DNA of 64,000 nucleotides from Piper betle (Eukaryota > Streptophyta > Magnoliopsida > Piperales > Piperaceae). Positions 38,222 to 51,431 of the stretch are shown piece by piece. A program made the translations under genes and the position numbers. The stretch lies in NCBI GenBank assembly GCA_033002965.1, contig JAURVB010013564.1, forward strand, positions 186,001 through 250,000, given 5' to 3'. Within the stretch, counting starts at the first letter, position 1, and each line of letters begins with the position of its first letter. The notes under the pieces are model-generated. The model was given only the letters and a program-made list of their open reading frames with translations. It did not search any database and had not been told where the DNA came from.

Positions 38222-39159
38222 CCTTTGCCCATGGTTGCACGAATCGGCCGATTCCGTGCGGAATCGGCCGATTTAAATCGGATCGGCGTCGCGCCGATCC
38301 GATTTCGAGGCCGACTCGGTCGGCCCCGAATCGGGTCGTGAATCGGCCCGTTTCGGCCGATTCCGACCGATTTAACTCGGAATCGGAATCGGCCGATTTA
38401 AATCGGAATCGGTTTTTATGAAATTACCAAAATACCCTAGGTATAATTTTTATTAAATTATTTAAGCATGGGTAAAATGGTAATTTGGATTTAAAAACCT
38501 AAATCATACCCTCCCCCGATTCCGCCGCCCGACTCCGACCTTCGCTCCGCCGCCCTCCGCCGCGCTTGCGCCGTCCTCCCTCGGCCGTCCTCCGTCCGAC
38601 CAGGCCACCGCCGCCCGACTCCGACCTCAGCTCCGCCCTCCGCCACGATTCCGCCGCAGCGTTGCGACCGCCGCCCGAACTCGGGTTCCGCCGGCCGACG
38701 CGAGCGCCGCGATTCCGCCGTGAATCTGCCGTCCGACCGCCGCCTGTTCGTCCGACCGGGCTGCCGACATCCTCCGACATCGCCGCCGCGAGACTCGCCG
38801 CCGACCGGGCCGTCGGCGGCGGCGAGGTAAGAGTGGCATTTTCGTAATTAAAAGTTGACTCGAGTCTAACTCGAGTCAAAAATAATAATTAATTCTAAAT
38901 AATTAAAAAAAATCTTAAAAAATATTTAAAAATATCATAAATTATAATACACAGAATAATATCAAAATAACATCAATATCCAATTTTAATATATTTATAT
39001 TATAAATTGTCAAATTATTATATATGACCGATTAAATTAATTTGGACCGATTCAACAAAACCGATTCCTGGCCGATTCAGACCGATTCCGATTCCGATTC
39101 CGATTCACGGGAAAACCGATTCCGATTCCGATTCCGATTCATGCAACCATGCCTTTGCC
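38222..39159. mobile_element. hAT-type non-autonomous transposon with 8-bp target duplication
   Basis: The element proper runs 38230-39151. Its ends, CATGGTTGCACGAATCGG and the reverse complement CATGGTTGCATGAATCGG, match at 17 of 18 positions. It is flanked by a perfect 8-bp direct repeat CCTTTGCC (38222-38229 and 39152-39159), the hAT superfamily signature. Both subterminal regions contain many copies of AATCGG and CCGATT, recalling the subterminal transposase-binding repeats of Ac-like elements. The middle holds a GC-rich island (about 38515-38830) unlike the rest, then AT-rich DNA. No transposase is encoded. The 126-codon antisense frame over the island is low-complexity. Confidence 0.88.
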
Positions 39160-42100
39160 TTGCCTTTGGCTTGTATTCTTGACCAAGTTTCATATTATTT
39201 AAGCTAGAACTGACAACTCACTTGAAGGGTTTCCATAATATTTAAAGCAACGCATCAATTGTATAATATTGCCATTTGAAGCACTAGCTATTTGTAATAA
39301 AATTAGAAATCAATGCATTTCTATAATAGGAAGAATAAAATGCAAGGGGACAAAGAATCATTGTCAAGTCTGCTCTCCGAGTCCTTTCACATTTAGGTCT
39401 TTGTACGATCATACTTGAAGAAGATAAAATATAATTAATTACATCCAATAAATTTTTTATTTATGATTTATAAAAAAATAACTCATAATAATTATTTTAA
39501 AAGTTGTAAAATTTTTTAAAAATAATTCATTTTGGTTAAACTTGAAAGAATTAAGCTGTGAATGTGAAAAGTTTAAAATACGGGTAGACAATGAAGCAAT
39601 CTTTGACAAGTCTACTTATTTACAAATTTGTCATTATACACAATTTATTTAAATTTTTTAATAAATTTTAAATAACACTGAAATAGAATCTAAAAAATAA
39701 TCGAGAATCTTTTCAAAAATCGGATTTAAACAAAAGGACACCAAATATAAAAAAACATTATTGGCATTACTATTAATTTGGCACACCTCTTGCCCTTTAT
39801 AAATAGAATCTATTATTTTTATTTTTCATTCTAGTCTCTCTAAAAGGTCAAACAAAAGATTAGTAAATTTTGAGAGAAAAATCAAATAAAATTGGTCCAC
39901 TTAATTATCGGTGTATTTTTTTTAAACTAGTTAAACTTAAGAGCCTAACCTAGTTTGGTTGAATCTATGCACCCACGTGACTTGGTTTAAACCCCTTGTT
40001 AGCATAGTCTCATCTTAGTATGATTGAGTCCTATGTATTCGCTCGACTCGATTTCGCCTCCTTGCTAGTATAGTTTGGTTGAGTTTATTTACTAACTTGG
40101 CTTGTTTCAGCCCACTGGCTACTCTGGTTGAGTTCGTGTGCTCGCCTGACTTGGTTCAATTACTTGTTCTCTCGGCCCAGTCTTGCTGATTTAAAACTAT
40201 TGACTCGGTTAGTTTGTTAACTTTGACTTGACTAGCCCAAATTGATCAAATAGCTATTTTGTATTTACTTAAATATTGGTCAAGCCTATTTTACTAAATA
40301 GGGTATTTGTACTAAGCTTGTGTATACAACGTGTATCACATGTGATAAATGCTCTTTTAGGTAATTATATTTATCAAATTATAGACTATTTTCAAGTGAT
40401 AAATTTGAAATTTAAAACTACATGTTGCAATAGTTGTGAAGTAAATATCTTTGTAATTAAGGGTTTCTTTGTAAATTTTTGTACATCAAAATAATTATTA
40501 ATAAAAAATTAAACTTTTATTATTTTTTGTATAAGTTTCGTACTTAATAGTTAATTTAATTACGATATTTTTTAATGGCAAGTGAGTTTTTATGTAACCC
40601 TAGTCTTTAATATTTGTATCGCATAAGCCTTCAAAAAGTATCGCAAAAACCCAATTTTTATTTTCTGGGACTTTGGCCACAATTTTGCACAAACGTTCCT
40701 TCAAGTAAATTGATTATGATAAGCCATCTACCACATATAATATTCTACTTGTCTAATTTACCTAAAAACTATGCACACATCATACTGTAAAAAATTTGAC
40801 AAAAAAAAAGAATATCATCTAACCAACCAAATATGGGCAATGCTATGTAAATTCAGGCTTCAATGGATGGTATCCTATCAAGTTAAAGACTTCACATTCC
40901 ACCAATTTTGGCCACATTTTGCATACACGCATGTATTTGGGCCAAGTGTCAATATAGTTGGTACATCATATCAGATGATATAAAGTAATTACATTAACAT
41001 CTGATCTTCCAAAATTAGAGTCTCTCGAGGCTGCACCGACAGGCCATCGGCCTCTACGTTTGCAATAAGAAAGAAAATTACACTCAAAGTTAGGGTTGTT
41101 CACGAGACAAATTGAGCTTAATTTAGTTTAGTTCAAACTCAAATTTAACTCGTTTATATTTATTTTTGAGTTTAAGTTAATTTTATTTTTGTTTGAATTA
41201 GCTCGAGTTTAAGTCGAGTTCAGACTAATTTAATTTGTATTATTTATTGAGGTAAATTTATGTCATTATTTTAATTTTTTAAAAATCACATTTTTCCATA
41301 ATTTTGCATTGAATTATGCAGCCTAAGTTCAACTTTTTATTTGGTTTCGAGTTGAATCTCTTATGTGGGGTTTTTAAGTAGAGTAAAAGATAAAGTCATA
41401 TAGAGTTTAATCGAACTATAAATACGGTTAATAAAAAAATCATTTATAACCTAACGGTGTAGATTGAGGGTTAAGATGACAGGGACAAACTTCCTGCCGA
41501 CGGTGCTAACGTCGCCGTCAGCCGTCTGACAGCAACACCCCATCTCCTTCTCTGGCCTTTGTTAAAGGTGGACGAAACGCGAGCCAATGCGTGGGGGCCC
41601 ACACCTCTATCATTCTTTTTTTCACGGCTCGACTCGGCTTGCTCGGCGGCTGTGCAAGCTGGGCCGACCTCTTCTTTGAAATGACTAAAATACCCTTGGG
41701 GCTTGTCGGACGACGGGTCAATTTAAATAAAGAAGAGTCTCACTTGTGAGATTTACTCGTCCCTCTACAATTTGATTTACTTTGCCAAATTATTAATAAG
41801 ATTAACCAGAGATTTAATTTTTTAGATTCTAATACAATTGTTTGTATTTCTCGATTATTTAAAATATATTTAACTAGAATGAATCATTACTTCAATTTTA
41901 TTTATTTTTAATATTAATATCTCTGTTAAACTGATTGATATAAAAAATTAAATATAAATGCTTAAAAATTTATCACCTTATTATATAATAATATTACCGA
42001 TCAAATTAAGTTGAAACAAAACTCGAGTGATAGAAAGGGGGAACTCAAAATTTAATTTTATAGTTAAATTTAATAATTATATAAGAAATCGAGATTATAA

Positions 42101-42200
42101 TAATGAGGGAGCTGCTTCCAAACAAACCACTTTCGGGAGAGGGAAGAGGTTAGAATCGAGATTAAACAACTGACTTGCAGTCAACGCAACGGCTCACAGG
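39160..42200. other. AT-rich intergenic DNA with repeat remnants
   Basis: No gene. From about 41090 to 41440, TAGGGTTGTTCACGAG begins a TCGA-rich unit that resembles the left end of the MITE at 16036; its other end is not clear. A GC-richer patch at 41480-41720 has no recognisable frame. Confidence 0.45.
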
Positions 42201-42235
42201 CACTCCGACCAGGAGCCGAAGCGTGTTTTCTCCCC

Positions 42236-42398
42236 ACCAACCAATCATAGACCGCCACGTGCACACGTCGGACTCCAAAACCACAATCGACCCAACCCTC
42301 TCAAGTCCGCTCCCTTGTCTACTAAACAAATAAGGCACAAATAGTTTTCGTTATTAGTCTCTCCACCACCCCCTTTACCTCGCCGCCGGAGACCGACC
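42236..42398 (+). promoter_or_regulatory. Promoter and leader of the fasciclin-like gene
   Basis: A G-box CACGTG lies at 42256-42261 followed by a second ACGT core (CACGTCGG), with CCAAT just upstream near 42241. A pyrimidine-rich CTCCACCACCCCC leader and a favourable context around the ATG (GACCATGG) follow. G-boxes bind bZIP and bHLH factors. The transcription start was not fixed. Confidence 0.45.
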
Positions 42399-45390
42399 AT
42401 GGATTCTCCGGCCACCGCCGCCGCCCTCCTCCTTCTCCTATTGGTGTCCTTCTCTCCCACATTGGCCGCAGATCACAAGCCCAGCTCCACCTCTGCTACG
42501 GTACCCACCTCCATCAACTCCAACTCTGTCTTGGTCGCCCTGCTCGACTCCCACTACACCATCATGGCCGAGCTGGTGGAGAAGGCCCTCCTCCTCCAGA
42601 CCCTCGAGGAAGCCGTCGGCCGCCACAACCTCACCATCCTCGCCCCCAGGAACGAGGCCTTGGAGCGGGAGCTCGACCCCGGCTTCAAGAGGTTCCTCCT
42701 CGAGCCCGGCAATGTCCGCTCCCTCCAGACCCTCCTCCTCCACCACGTCATACCCTTCCGCCTGCCGGCCGCCCAGTGGGCCGAGTCGGAGTACCCGACG
42801 CTCTCCGGCGACCGGGTGCGGGTGTCGGTGCCGGCGGGCGGCGGGACGATAAGGGTGGACGACGTCGGGGAGGTGGTCCACGCCGATGCCGTCTCCCGCC
42901 CCGACGGGGTGATCCACGGCATCGACCGGCTGCTGGTGCCGCACTCGGTGCAGTCTGACTTCAACCGCCGGCGGAGCATGGCGGAAATCTCCGCGGTGCT
43001 GCCGGAGGGCGCGCCGGAGGTGGACCCGAGGACCAACCGGCTCAAGCACCCCGTGTCGGTCCCCGTCGGCGCGCCACCTGCGCTGCCGGTGTACTACGCG
43101 ATGGCGCCGGGGCCGTCGCTGGCCCCGGCCCCTGCCCCCGGCCCCGGCGGCGCGAAGCGGTGGTTTGACGGTGAGGGGCAGGTGAAGGACTTCATCCACA
43201 CCCTCCTCCACTACGGCGGGTACAACGAGATGGCCGACATCCTCGTCAACCTCACCTCCCTGGCGTCGGAGATGGGGCGGCTGGTCTCGGAGGGGTACGT
43301 GCTGACGGTGCTGGCCCCCAACGATGACGCCATGGCGAAGCTCACGGCGGAGCAGCTGTCGGAGCCCGGCGCGCCGGAGCAGATCATGTACTACCACATG
43401 ATCCCGGAGTACCAGACGGAGGAGAGCATGTACAATGCCGTCCGGCGGTTCGGCCGGATTAACTATGACACGCTCCGGCTGCCCCACCGGGTGGTGGCCA
43501 GGGAGGCCGACGGGTCCGTCCGCTTCGGCCACGGCGACAACACCGCCTACCTCTTCGACCCTGACATCTACACCGACGGCCGCATCTCCGTCCAAGGCAT
43601 CGACTCCGTCCTCTTCCCCCCGACGAGCTGTCCCCGACCGACAAGAAGCCCCTTGATCGGAAAGTTGTCACCACTCCTCCTCCTAGGCGAGGTACCTCTC
43701 TCTTTCACTCTCTTTGGATGATAAAAAGCTTCAATTTTTTCCTTATGTTTGTTTGTTTGTTTGAGCGATTACATATTAAAATCGAGAATGTAGCTCAGAT
43801 CTACACGATCTATAGTTAGAATCTTCAATCTTCAAGTTTTGTTTGCTGGAAAGGGGGAATAGTGTAGCTTAGATTGTTCCTGGATGAGCTGTTTTTGTTT
43901 TTGATCTACTTCTACCGCTAGGATCTCCATTTTTTCTTCTCGATCTTAGAAATGGTAACGCCGGCGCCGGAAATTTAGAGTGGCTTCCGGCTGGACCGCA
44001 TTGCCGGAGCTGGCTAGTGGTCAGACTCCGCCGAGCTTCTATATATAGCTAGCATTGTGCCAGTGTTGGCTCGTCGACATGTACATGATCGGCCTCCGGT
44101 GGAGGTGAGGGCGGCTTGCCCGCCGGAGATTGGCCGGGCCGCTGCCGGAGTCCGTCGAGATTAGGTGTCGGTGGGGGTGGAGATGTGGTTGTCGGGGGAG
44201 AAGTGGGTTTTGTCTGTAATACCCCTCATGAACTCAATACCGCTACTCTTTTTTCTCTACTTTTTCCGTGAAATTACTTCAATACCCCTAATGGACCGGA
44301 TCCAAGGTGCTGTCGGCGTGCCGGCTGACTACTTTGCCCTTGCTCTAGCTTTGGATTCTCTTCCCTCTGCCACTATTTTTTTTTTACTGTATTCATGATC
44401 ATTTGTGATTATTGTTGTTTGTTGGTAAAGAATGGTTTATGTTTAGATTGGCTAATTTTGCCTGCTAATTTGGCCTAACATTTCCCCCTTTGAGATTGCA
44501 TTATGTTTCTATGTATCTTTTCCTGTTCATCCTTGGATAAATCATCACTTTATGATTTATCTAGTGATTAGAATGGATTATTTGAGATCATTTCCGAGGG
44601 AATTGAAATTGTGATTTGAGGTGAGTAGGGGTGGTAATTTGGTTCCAACATTCATTCCTTCTGAAATGCTACATTATGTTTCTATTGATGTTTGCATCAC
44701 ATAGAGAAGATTTACTTAGTTTGTTTAGAGAGAAATTTATGTGGGGTGGGGAGGGGGTGAAAAAGTAATTTTAGCATGAGTATGTAGGCGTGAGGCGTCG
44801 GTGGTGGAAAGGAGTTGGCCTGGGGAGGGTGGGCCAAAGGGTATGGAGGAAGGAATAAATGGTGGGCTTTTGAAGCCAGTCTGTACCAACCCTGACAGAT
44901 CTTGCTTGCTTATTAAATTATCCCTTATTTCTTATTGACTTTTACCAGCTCCTTGGCTAAGTGCCAACCCCTCTCTTATTGCTTTTCATTTTTTATTAAA
45001 ATCATGTATCTCTTTCTAAAGTTGTTGTGGGATCTATTGTGATGATTATTCAATATATGAACTCACTAGTTATTGACTTTTACCAACCCCGTGGGCATTC
45101 ACCATTTCCTACTCTCTTAGATGCTTTTATCAAGTTTCTCTAAAAAATATGAAGCATTTGTTGTGGTTTTAGTTGGGCAATTTTTTATTTTGGTTGGATT
45201 CTTTGTTGCAAATGGTGGGCATTGCCGGCTTTGTTTTTATTTTTATTTTTGGGTGGGAAAGCTTGGTAGAGTTTTTGTTAAGTATCTAATGAAGTGGACT
45301 TTGATCGACTTTGCAGGGAAACTTCTTGAGATGGCTTGTCGGATGCTGAGCACATTTGGTCAAGATTCCCGTTTCCAATCTTGTTACTGA
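42399..45390 (+). CDS. Fasciclin-like arabinogalactan protein (FLA15-18 group)
   Basis: A secreted cell-wall or apoplastic glycoprotein with two fasciclin domains. Exon 1 runs 42399-43691 and exon 2 45317-45390, across a 1625-bp GT-AG intron in phase 1. A signal peptide covers about residues 1-24. The first FAS1 domain spans about 45-185 (NLTILAPRNEAL, LLHHVIP, GVIHGIDRLLVP). A short Ala-Pro glycomodule (LAPAPAPGPG) follows near 240, then the second FAS1 domain, about 265-407 (VLTVLAPNDDAM, YYHMIPEY, ISVQGIDSVLFPP). Exon 2 encodes the conserved tail KLLEMACRMLSTFGQDSRF. The genomic frame slips at a C6 run (43616-43621). With one more C, exon 1 continues as DELSPTDKKPLDRKVVTTPP and reaches exon 2 in phase, giving 455 residues. 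Uncorrected, it reads into the intron and stops at 43721. I see no GPI-attachment signal, as expected for this group. Exon 1 is very GC-rich. Confidence 0.9.
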
Positions 45391-47870
45391 AAATTACCTT
45401 ATCCCCACAAGTGAGATTAATTAGCCAAAAGACTCCCAAAAGGTGAGCTTTTAAAAATTAATAGTAACCATGAAAAAGATTAAGTGTAGACAATATCTGA
45501 TTACCTTCTTGTGTTTGTGCTTGTGTGTGTATTGCTTTGCAGGTAGTCACATAAATCTTGGGGAATTTGTCACTGGTGTAAATGAAAAGAAACGCCCCTC
45601 CCCCTTGGAAGAAAATTTTCTTAGTAAAAAGGTGCTTTTGATATATTTTTTTCATGTGATCATTTTTTGTTTCTTTTGAATTTTTTGTTGATGGTGGGTG
45701 GAGGTTGTATTGCACTGTACACTTTGGAATGGAAATGTTGCCACAGGAAAATTCGACCTTTATATAAATAAGATTGATGCCTAATGTGTGATTCTGGGTT
45801 TTCCATTTCTTTGTGAGGAAGTTGTAGAGGGGGATGGCCAAGAACAAATGAGGAGTGTGTTGTATGCAGCGGCTAATAAAAACAAAAAGGGATGGGGGCT
45901 GGTCATACCAGATCTTTTCTTTGATGGTAATAAAACTCTTCATTTTCTTTACTGGCAATGAGCTGTTGTCTAATCACTCAAAAGCAAAATGTCAACTTAC
46001 AAATTGGTGAACTCTCTAATAGCTGGGCAAGTAACTTTTTCTGATATTTGTTCCTGCTTCCCACTGTGAGCAAGAAATGCATGCCGACAGAGAGGCATTA
46101 TCAATTAATATATATGGTTCATCATATAAGGTAGCATTGAATGAGATTTTTGGATGTTCAGATGTGGGGAGTTAATTTATCAGAGGTTGGCGTTGATGCA
46201 GCCCTCTTACCTGATGAAAGGTGGGTGGAAGCTTTCAAGTCTTGGCGTGTTTTTTAGCTATTTCCCTTCGTGCATGGATTTGATGCAAGTCTTGTCATTT
46301 TGTGACAAGAAGTTGGCAGAGAAGAAAGCGGTGACATTTTTTACTTTCGTGGCAAAGTATGCCGTATCGGTTTTCACCCGGTATATATTGGATTGATGCG
46401 TAGTGGGTTAATAAAATATATAAACTAATATTTCATAAAAAATATTAAAGAAAATATCAATTTAAATACAAATTTTCTATTTAAACAACATTTAACATTA
46501 ATTTAAATTTTATACAATCGATGGATGGAATATTATTACCCATACACCTCACGTCTAAAACTAAAATCATTTTGTAAATCAATTCGATAATAAATATTAT
46601 TTGTATTGTACTCGTATAAATAAATATAGAGTACCTAGTAATACCCAAAAAGCAAAATTGAAAAGCAATTTCCTCCAAGTATAAAATTTCAAAAGTACAT
46701 AAAATTTACAAATACTAAGAGTCAGGTTAAAATAAAGAAAACAAATTAAAAGTACAAGAGGAAAGAGGAAAGAGAAAGATATCATCTATGTTTATTTTTT
46801 AATATAAATTATAAGAGAATAATGAAGTTTACATAAAACAGATGAGAAAAAAATGTATAGATGACACATTTAATATTCGGTAGAATAAAGAAAGGTTTTT
46901 TCAATTTTATAAATATTTAAAATAGTCAAGAAAAGAGTGGAGAAAATATTTTGAAGTATATTGGATGTATCAACCATGTATTGCCCACATCTTAAAAATC
47001 CGTTATGTATCAATTATATTATTGTAATACTTAGTGGCGATACGAAAAACTACGTTTGTTTGGTGGGTCAAATTTTATTTACAAAATATTATTGACTCTC
47101 AACCCATGTTTATATTTTTTAAGTATGTGTCCTTCGTGGATACTCTTGTTGACTTTTGTTACTAATCCCCCTTGGTGACTTTTGTTACTAATCCCCTTTG
47201 ATTTAACTAGATTGGTAATAGTAATTAGTAACAAGCTATTAATATAATAACAACTCAATGTTTAAAATCTATTATGATTTGTGCTATTATCTTTTACCAA
47301 TGCAACCTTTTATAACCTCTTTATTTATATTTGCACAATATTTAAAAGACTTTGTGTATACGCATCTTAAATTAAGTGTTTTGTGTGGTTAGAAATGATA
47401 AAATTTTGTTGGCCATGTATTCTCAAATCATGTTCTAATCTGTTATTCAATATAGACCAATATAATCTAAACCTGTATAGCCTGGTCTCACTGTTATATT
47501 TTAAAGGTATGTCATTATTACAAAATACATCGTAATATTCAAATTGGATTCTAAATCTCAAGGCATATATTTTTTGATAATAACCTTCTTCACAAAAAAA
47601 CTATTACAACAAAGAAAAAGATTAAGAGAGAGTAAAATATATTTTTTGATATATTTTACTATTGGCTTATATAATTAAATATAAATTATTCTTTGATATG
47701 CATCAAATAAATAAAACTCCCCATGATTTTCTTTTGCCTCTAAAAAAAGGATTTTTTAAATAAAAATAAAATAAAATTATGGTACCCTAATTCATGAATT
47801 ATTTTATATTATCAACTCACTACCAACATGATCGAAGCTAAACGCAAATCGACCACTCGTATCGCGACAC
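45391..47870. other. 3' flank and AT-rich spacer
   Basis: The first few hundred bases probably include the 3' UTR of the fasciclin-like gene. Beyond about 46400 the DNA is strongly AT-rich with no gene. A short imperfect tandem repeat (CTTTTGTTACTAATCCCC, twice) lies at about 47153-47199. Confidence 0.5.
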
Positions 47871-47879
47871 GCACCCCAG

Positions 47880-48855
47880 GGAGTGGTAAGGGTTGGGGAA
47901 AGCGGAAGACGGCGGGCGTCGCCGGCGATACCTAGACTCGCGTCTCGCCCTCCAAAAAGCGCGGTGGCGGGTAACTCAAAATTTTTTTCTTTTAAATCTC
48001 AATCTTGCTTTCTTTTGGAGCTCAAGTTGATGCTTGTTTGGATCTTGTTTGTGTTGTTGTTGCTTCTGAATTGTTGAAGTTGTTCCGATTGAGGTTGAAT
48101 TTGAGTTAATTGATGATGAATTCCATTTAGGCAATGAGACTCCTTTTGATTTTATTGAGATTCTGGGCTGGGCTCCTTTTTTTCTAGAAATTGCGAAATA
48201 TTATACCCTAAAAAGTGGATGGGAAATGTTGGAGTTGGTCCAATATGATTGAATGCAATCTATTTATTTATTTATTTTTTTAAATCCTTTAAGCTTTATT
48301 TCCATTTTGTGGCATGAAAGCCAGTTAATTATGAACATTTTAACTGTTCATTCAATTTGTTCAAAAGTGATCTGATTAGTTCTGAAAATTCCTTATTGGA
48401 AACGAGTACACTCGATTTTTATCGAGTTTTGGGGAGTTCTCGTTTCTACATACGACGAAGAGTACTCAAGTGTTTGATGTGTGGAACGAGTGAGAAATTT
48501 TGAAGTTGCTCCAATATTAAGGATTCGACTGTAGAAAACAAAAATGAAAATTCCTTCCTCGTTACTGTTCTTATTCGATCTCACGGTGTTGAAACAAATT
48601 GATTGGAGGTTCTGATTTTTTTTTAAGTTGTTCCAATTAATTTATATTTGAGCTCATTGATTATTAATCCTTTTAGGTAATGAGCCATCTCAATTTTATT
48701 TGGTTTTGTGGCTCTACTATTTTCTCCTAAATGTTGTGAAATGTGCTCTATTGTTCGATTTGTGAAACAGATGGAAAATGTTGAGTTTTGTTAATTGATT
48801 TGTATTTTGTTAGTTTTCTGACATGGAAAAGGTGAGGGTTGTACGGTACTAAAAG
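47880..48855 (+). promoter_or_regulatory. Probable 5' leader of the FAR1-related gene
   Basis: A GC-rich patch at 47880-47975 is followed by T-rich, intron-like sequence up to the start codon at 48856. This resembles a first untranslated exon and leader intron. Exact splice sites are not resolved. Confidence 0.35.
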
Positions 48856-51088
48856 ATGCAAAAAGAGTATAATGCAGCATGTGGAAAGGGAGAGCCGTTA
48901 AGTTGTGAGGAGCCTTTGGCAAAAAGCATCAATTCCCATGTCAATGAGGGTGAAGGGAGTAACAAAACTGCAGTCTTTGCAAATGATAACATGGAAAGAA
49001 ATGGTTATGTGGAACCGTATGAAGGGATGAAGTTCAAATCTGAAGATGATGCCCACCTTTTTTATAATGAATATGCAACAAGAGCAGGGTTTAATACTTG
49101 TGTAAAACATAGCCGACGATCAAGGACTGACGGATCCTTGATCTTTGTTGAATATGGATGCTCAAAACATGGTTTTAAGAAGGTTAGTGAAAATACGAAG
49201 AGCCCACGACCTTGTATGAAGACAAACTGCAAGGCTGCATTGAAAGTGAAGAGAGGTGATCATGGAGTATGGATAGTAGTGTATTTTAGTAGCGTGCATA
49301 ACCACGAAACAGCTCCTGTATATGGTGAGAAATCTATTAAATGTGGTTTGGGAAAAGTAAAATTTGGTGGAGAAAAAGCAACCCAAATGACATCATTGAT
49401 GAGTAACCTAGACAAACAAGTTGGAGCTGGAATGCTTAATGTGCCATGTAAGCAGTATGATATGCTAGGACAAGGTGATGCACAGGCTGTTTGTGAGCAT
49501 TTTTGGGACTTCAAATGCAGAATCCCAGTTTATTCTATGCAATGGATTTTGATCAAGAGGCATCTCCTAGGCGTATACTCTGGATTGATCCAAAATGCAG
49601 AGCAGATTATTCTCGTTTTGGTGACATCATTATATTGGACACAACATTTTTGATTAGTAACTGTGGAATGCCATTCGTCCCTTTTGTTGGTGTGAACCAT
49701 CACGGCCAGTCGGTCATCCTTGGATGTGCCTTGATTAAAGAACAGACCAAAGATTCATTCGTTTGGTTGTTTAAGACATGGCTTATGGCAATGCATGGGC
49801 AAAAGCCTGTAGCGATTGTCACTGACCAAGATGCATCAATAAAAGATGCCATTTTGGAAGTATTCCCCGGAACACGTCACCACTTTTGTATCTGGCACAT
49901 TTTGCTCAAATTACCACAGAAACTAAACCATTTGTGCCAAGAGAATTCTAGATTTGTGTTTGACTTAAAGGAGTGCATCTACAAGTCATTGGAAGTTGAG
50001 GAATTTGAACAGAAATGGTGGAAGCTAATTGAAGTGTATGATCTGGTTGGGGATGAATGGTTGGCAAGTTTGTTTGAAGACCGGGAACAGTGGGCTCCTG
50101 TCTATCTGAATGACAGTTTCTTTGCAGGAATATCAACAATGCAAAGAGGGGAAAGCATCGGTGCCCTTTTAATTCATTTGTCACTAACCGAATCACCTTG
50201 AAACAATTTGTGGATCAATTTGAAGTGACATTGCAAAGCACATGGCTGAAGGAAGCTCAAGCAGATTATGAAACAACCTACTCCAGTCCGTTGCTAAAGA
50301 CAACATCTCCATTTGAGGCCCAACTAGCCAGCATCTATACCAGGGACATATTTAGGGAATTCCAAGTTGAAATCACAGGTATTCCGGGTTGCTTTAGCAA
50401 AACTTCTTTTCAAGAAACAGAAACAGTGACGTACACTGTGAGGGATTCAGAAGCAAAAATGGATTACAATGTTTCCTGGAACAAGAAAATAACTAACATT
50501 TGTTGTCAATGTCGAACATGGGAGTTGCATGGTTACCTTTGTAGGCATGCTATGTTGGTTTTGTTGATGTCAGGCGTCCATATGATTCCTTCCCATTATA
50601 TATTTAGTCGTTGGACAATGGATGGGAGAAATAGAAGGCACCTCAATGGAGGTACTCAAGCTCGCTGTGATCAGCCAGAATCAAGAATTTTACGTTTCAA
50701 TGATCTGTGTCATCGGTCTGCCAAACTGGCTGAAGAGGGTTCAATTACTGAAGATAGTTATCATTTGGCTATGAATGCATTGGATGAAGCAATCAGAAAA
50801 GTTGTGGATAGGAATTCTATTGGAGGAGTTACCAATCATGATGCATTTCTAAATACCCCAAACAACATGGTTGTGGAAGGTGGTCAACTCTATCAAATCG
50901 AAGGTAGTGATGCAAATGATGGCCTAGAATCAGCCACGACCAAGGGATCACCTAAGCGAATGAATGCAGCTGCTGAGAAAAGGAAGAGAGCAACTTACAC
51001 CTGCAGTAGTTGCAAAATGACTGGGCACAATGCCTCTACATGCCCGGAGGTTGGTTACATTTGGATGCTGAATCAAAAGCTTGAGTGA
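48856..51088 (+). CDS. FAR1-related sequence protein (transposase-derived regulator)
   Basis: FHY3/FAR1-family proteins are transcription factors domesticated from Mutator-like transposases; founding members act in phytochrome A signalling. The gene appears as one long exon. The FAR1 DNA-binding zinc domain lies about residues 52-155 (EPYEGMKFKSEDDAHLFYNEYA, then a C-x-C/HNHE zinc cluster). A MULE transposase-like core follows, about 250-350 (IILDTTF, VTDQDASIKDAI, HHFCIWHIL). A SWIM zinc finger lies near 545-565 (CQCRTWELHGYLCRH), and a CCHC-like knuckle near the C terminus (CSSCKMTGHNASTC). Two single-base gaps split it: a T5 run at 49500-49504 and a CCC run at 50164-50166. One extra base at each gives an uninterrupted frame of about 740 residues with expected family sequence across both joins. 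The start ATG at 48856 is the first in frame. Which subfamily member it is remains unclear. Confidence 0.88.
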
Positions 51089-51431
51089 AACTGCTTCACA
51101 ATCTAAACATTATTTTTGTTTTTATTCTTAGTCTGCAAAGGCAGGAACAACTAAAAGTACTAGATTTTTTCAACTATGGCGAAGTACGGGAAAGCTCAGA
51201 ACACATGGTTTGTTACCTCTAGCTTGTTACTTCTTTTATTATCACTGCCCAAAAAACAACTATATATATGTATACTTTTTCTGAATATATTTTAGGGGCA
51301 ATTGGTTTTGAGACATTCAGTGCTTACCAACCAATGTGGAACACAAGAAGGCCTGTTGTAAATATAAAGCATGGTACTGGTTAGGTGGTTACATGGAATG
51401 GGTGTGACACACCTGGCATTGATCACTTGTT

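Noticed and set aside
38499..38879. 126-codon antisense frame in the hAT element
   Set aside because: It is a low-complexity Arg/Gly/Ser product of the GC-rich island and has no similarity to a transposase.
42438..43595. 385-codon open frame antisense to the fasciclin-like gene
   Set aside because: It is a shadow of a very GC-rich coding exon. It is low-complexity (Val/Arg/Gly/His-rich), matches no family, and lies opposite an exon whose sense product is clearly recognisable.
48856..51088. Calling the FAR1-related gene an active Mutator-like transposon or a pseudogene
   Set aside because: The FAR1 domain, SWIM finger and long exon fit the domesticated family, and no terminal inverted repeats were seen. 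The two frame breaks are single-base and homopolymer-associated, like those in other genes here.
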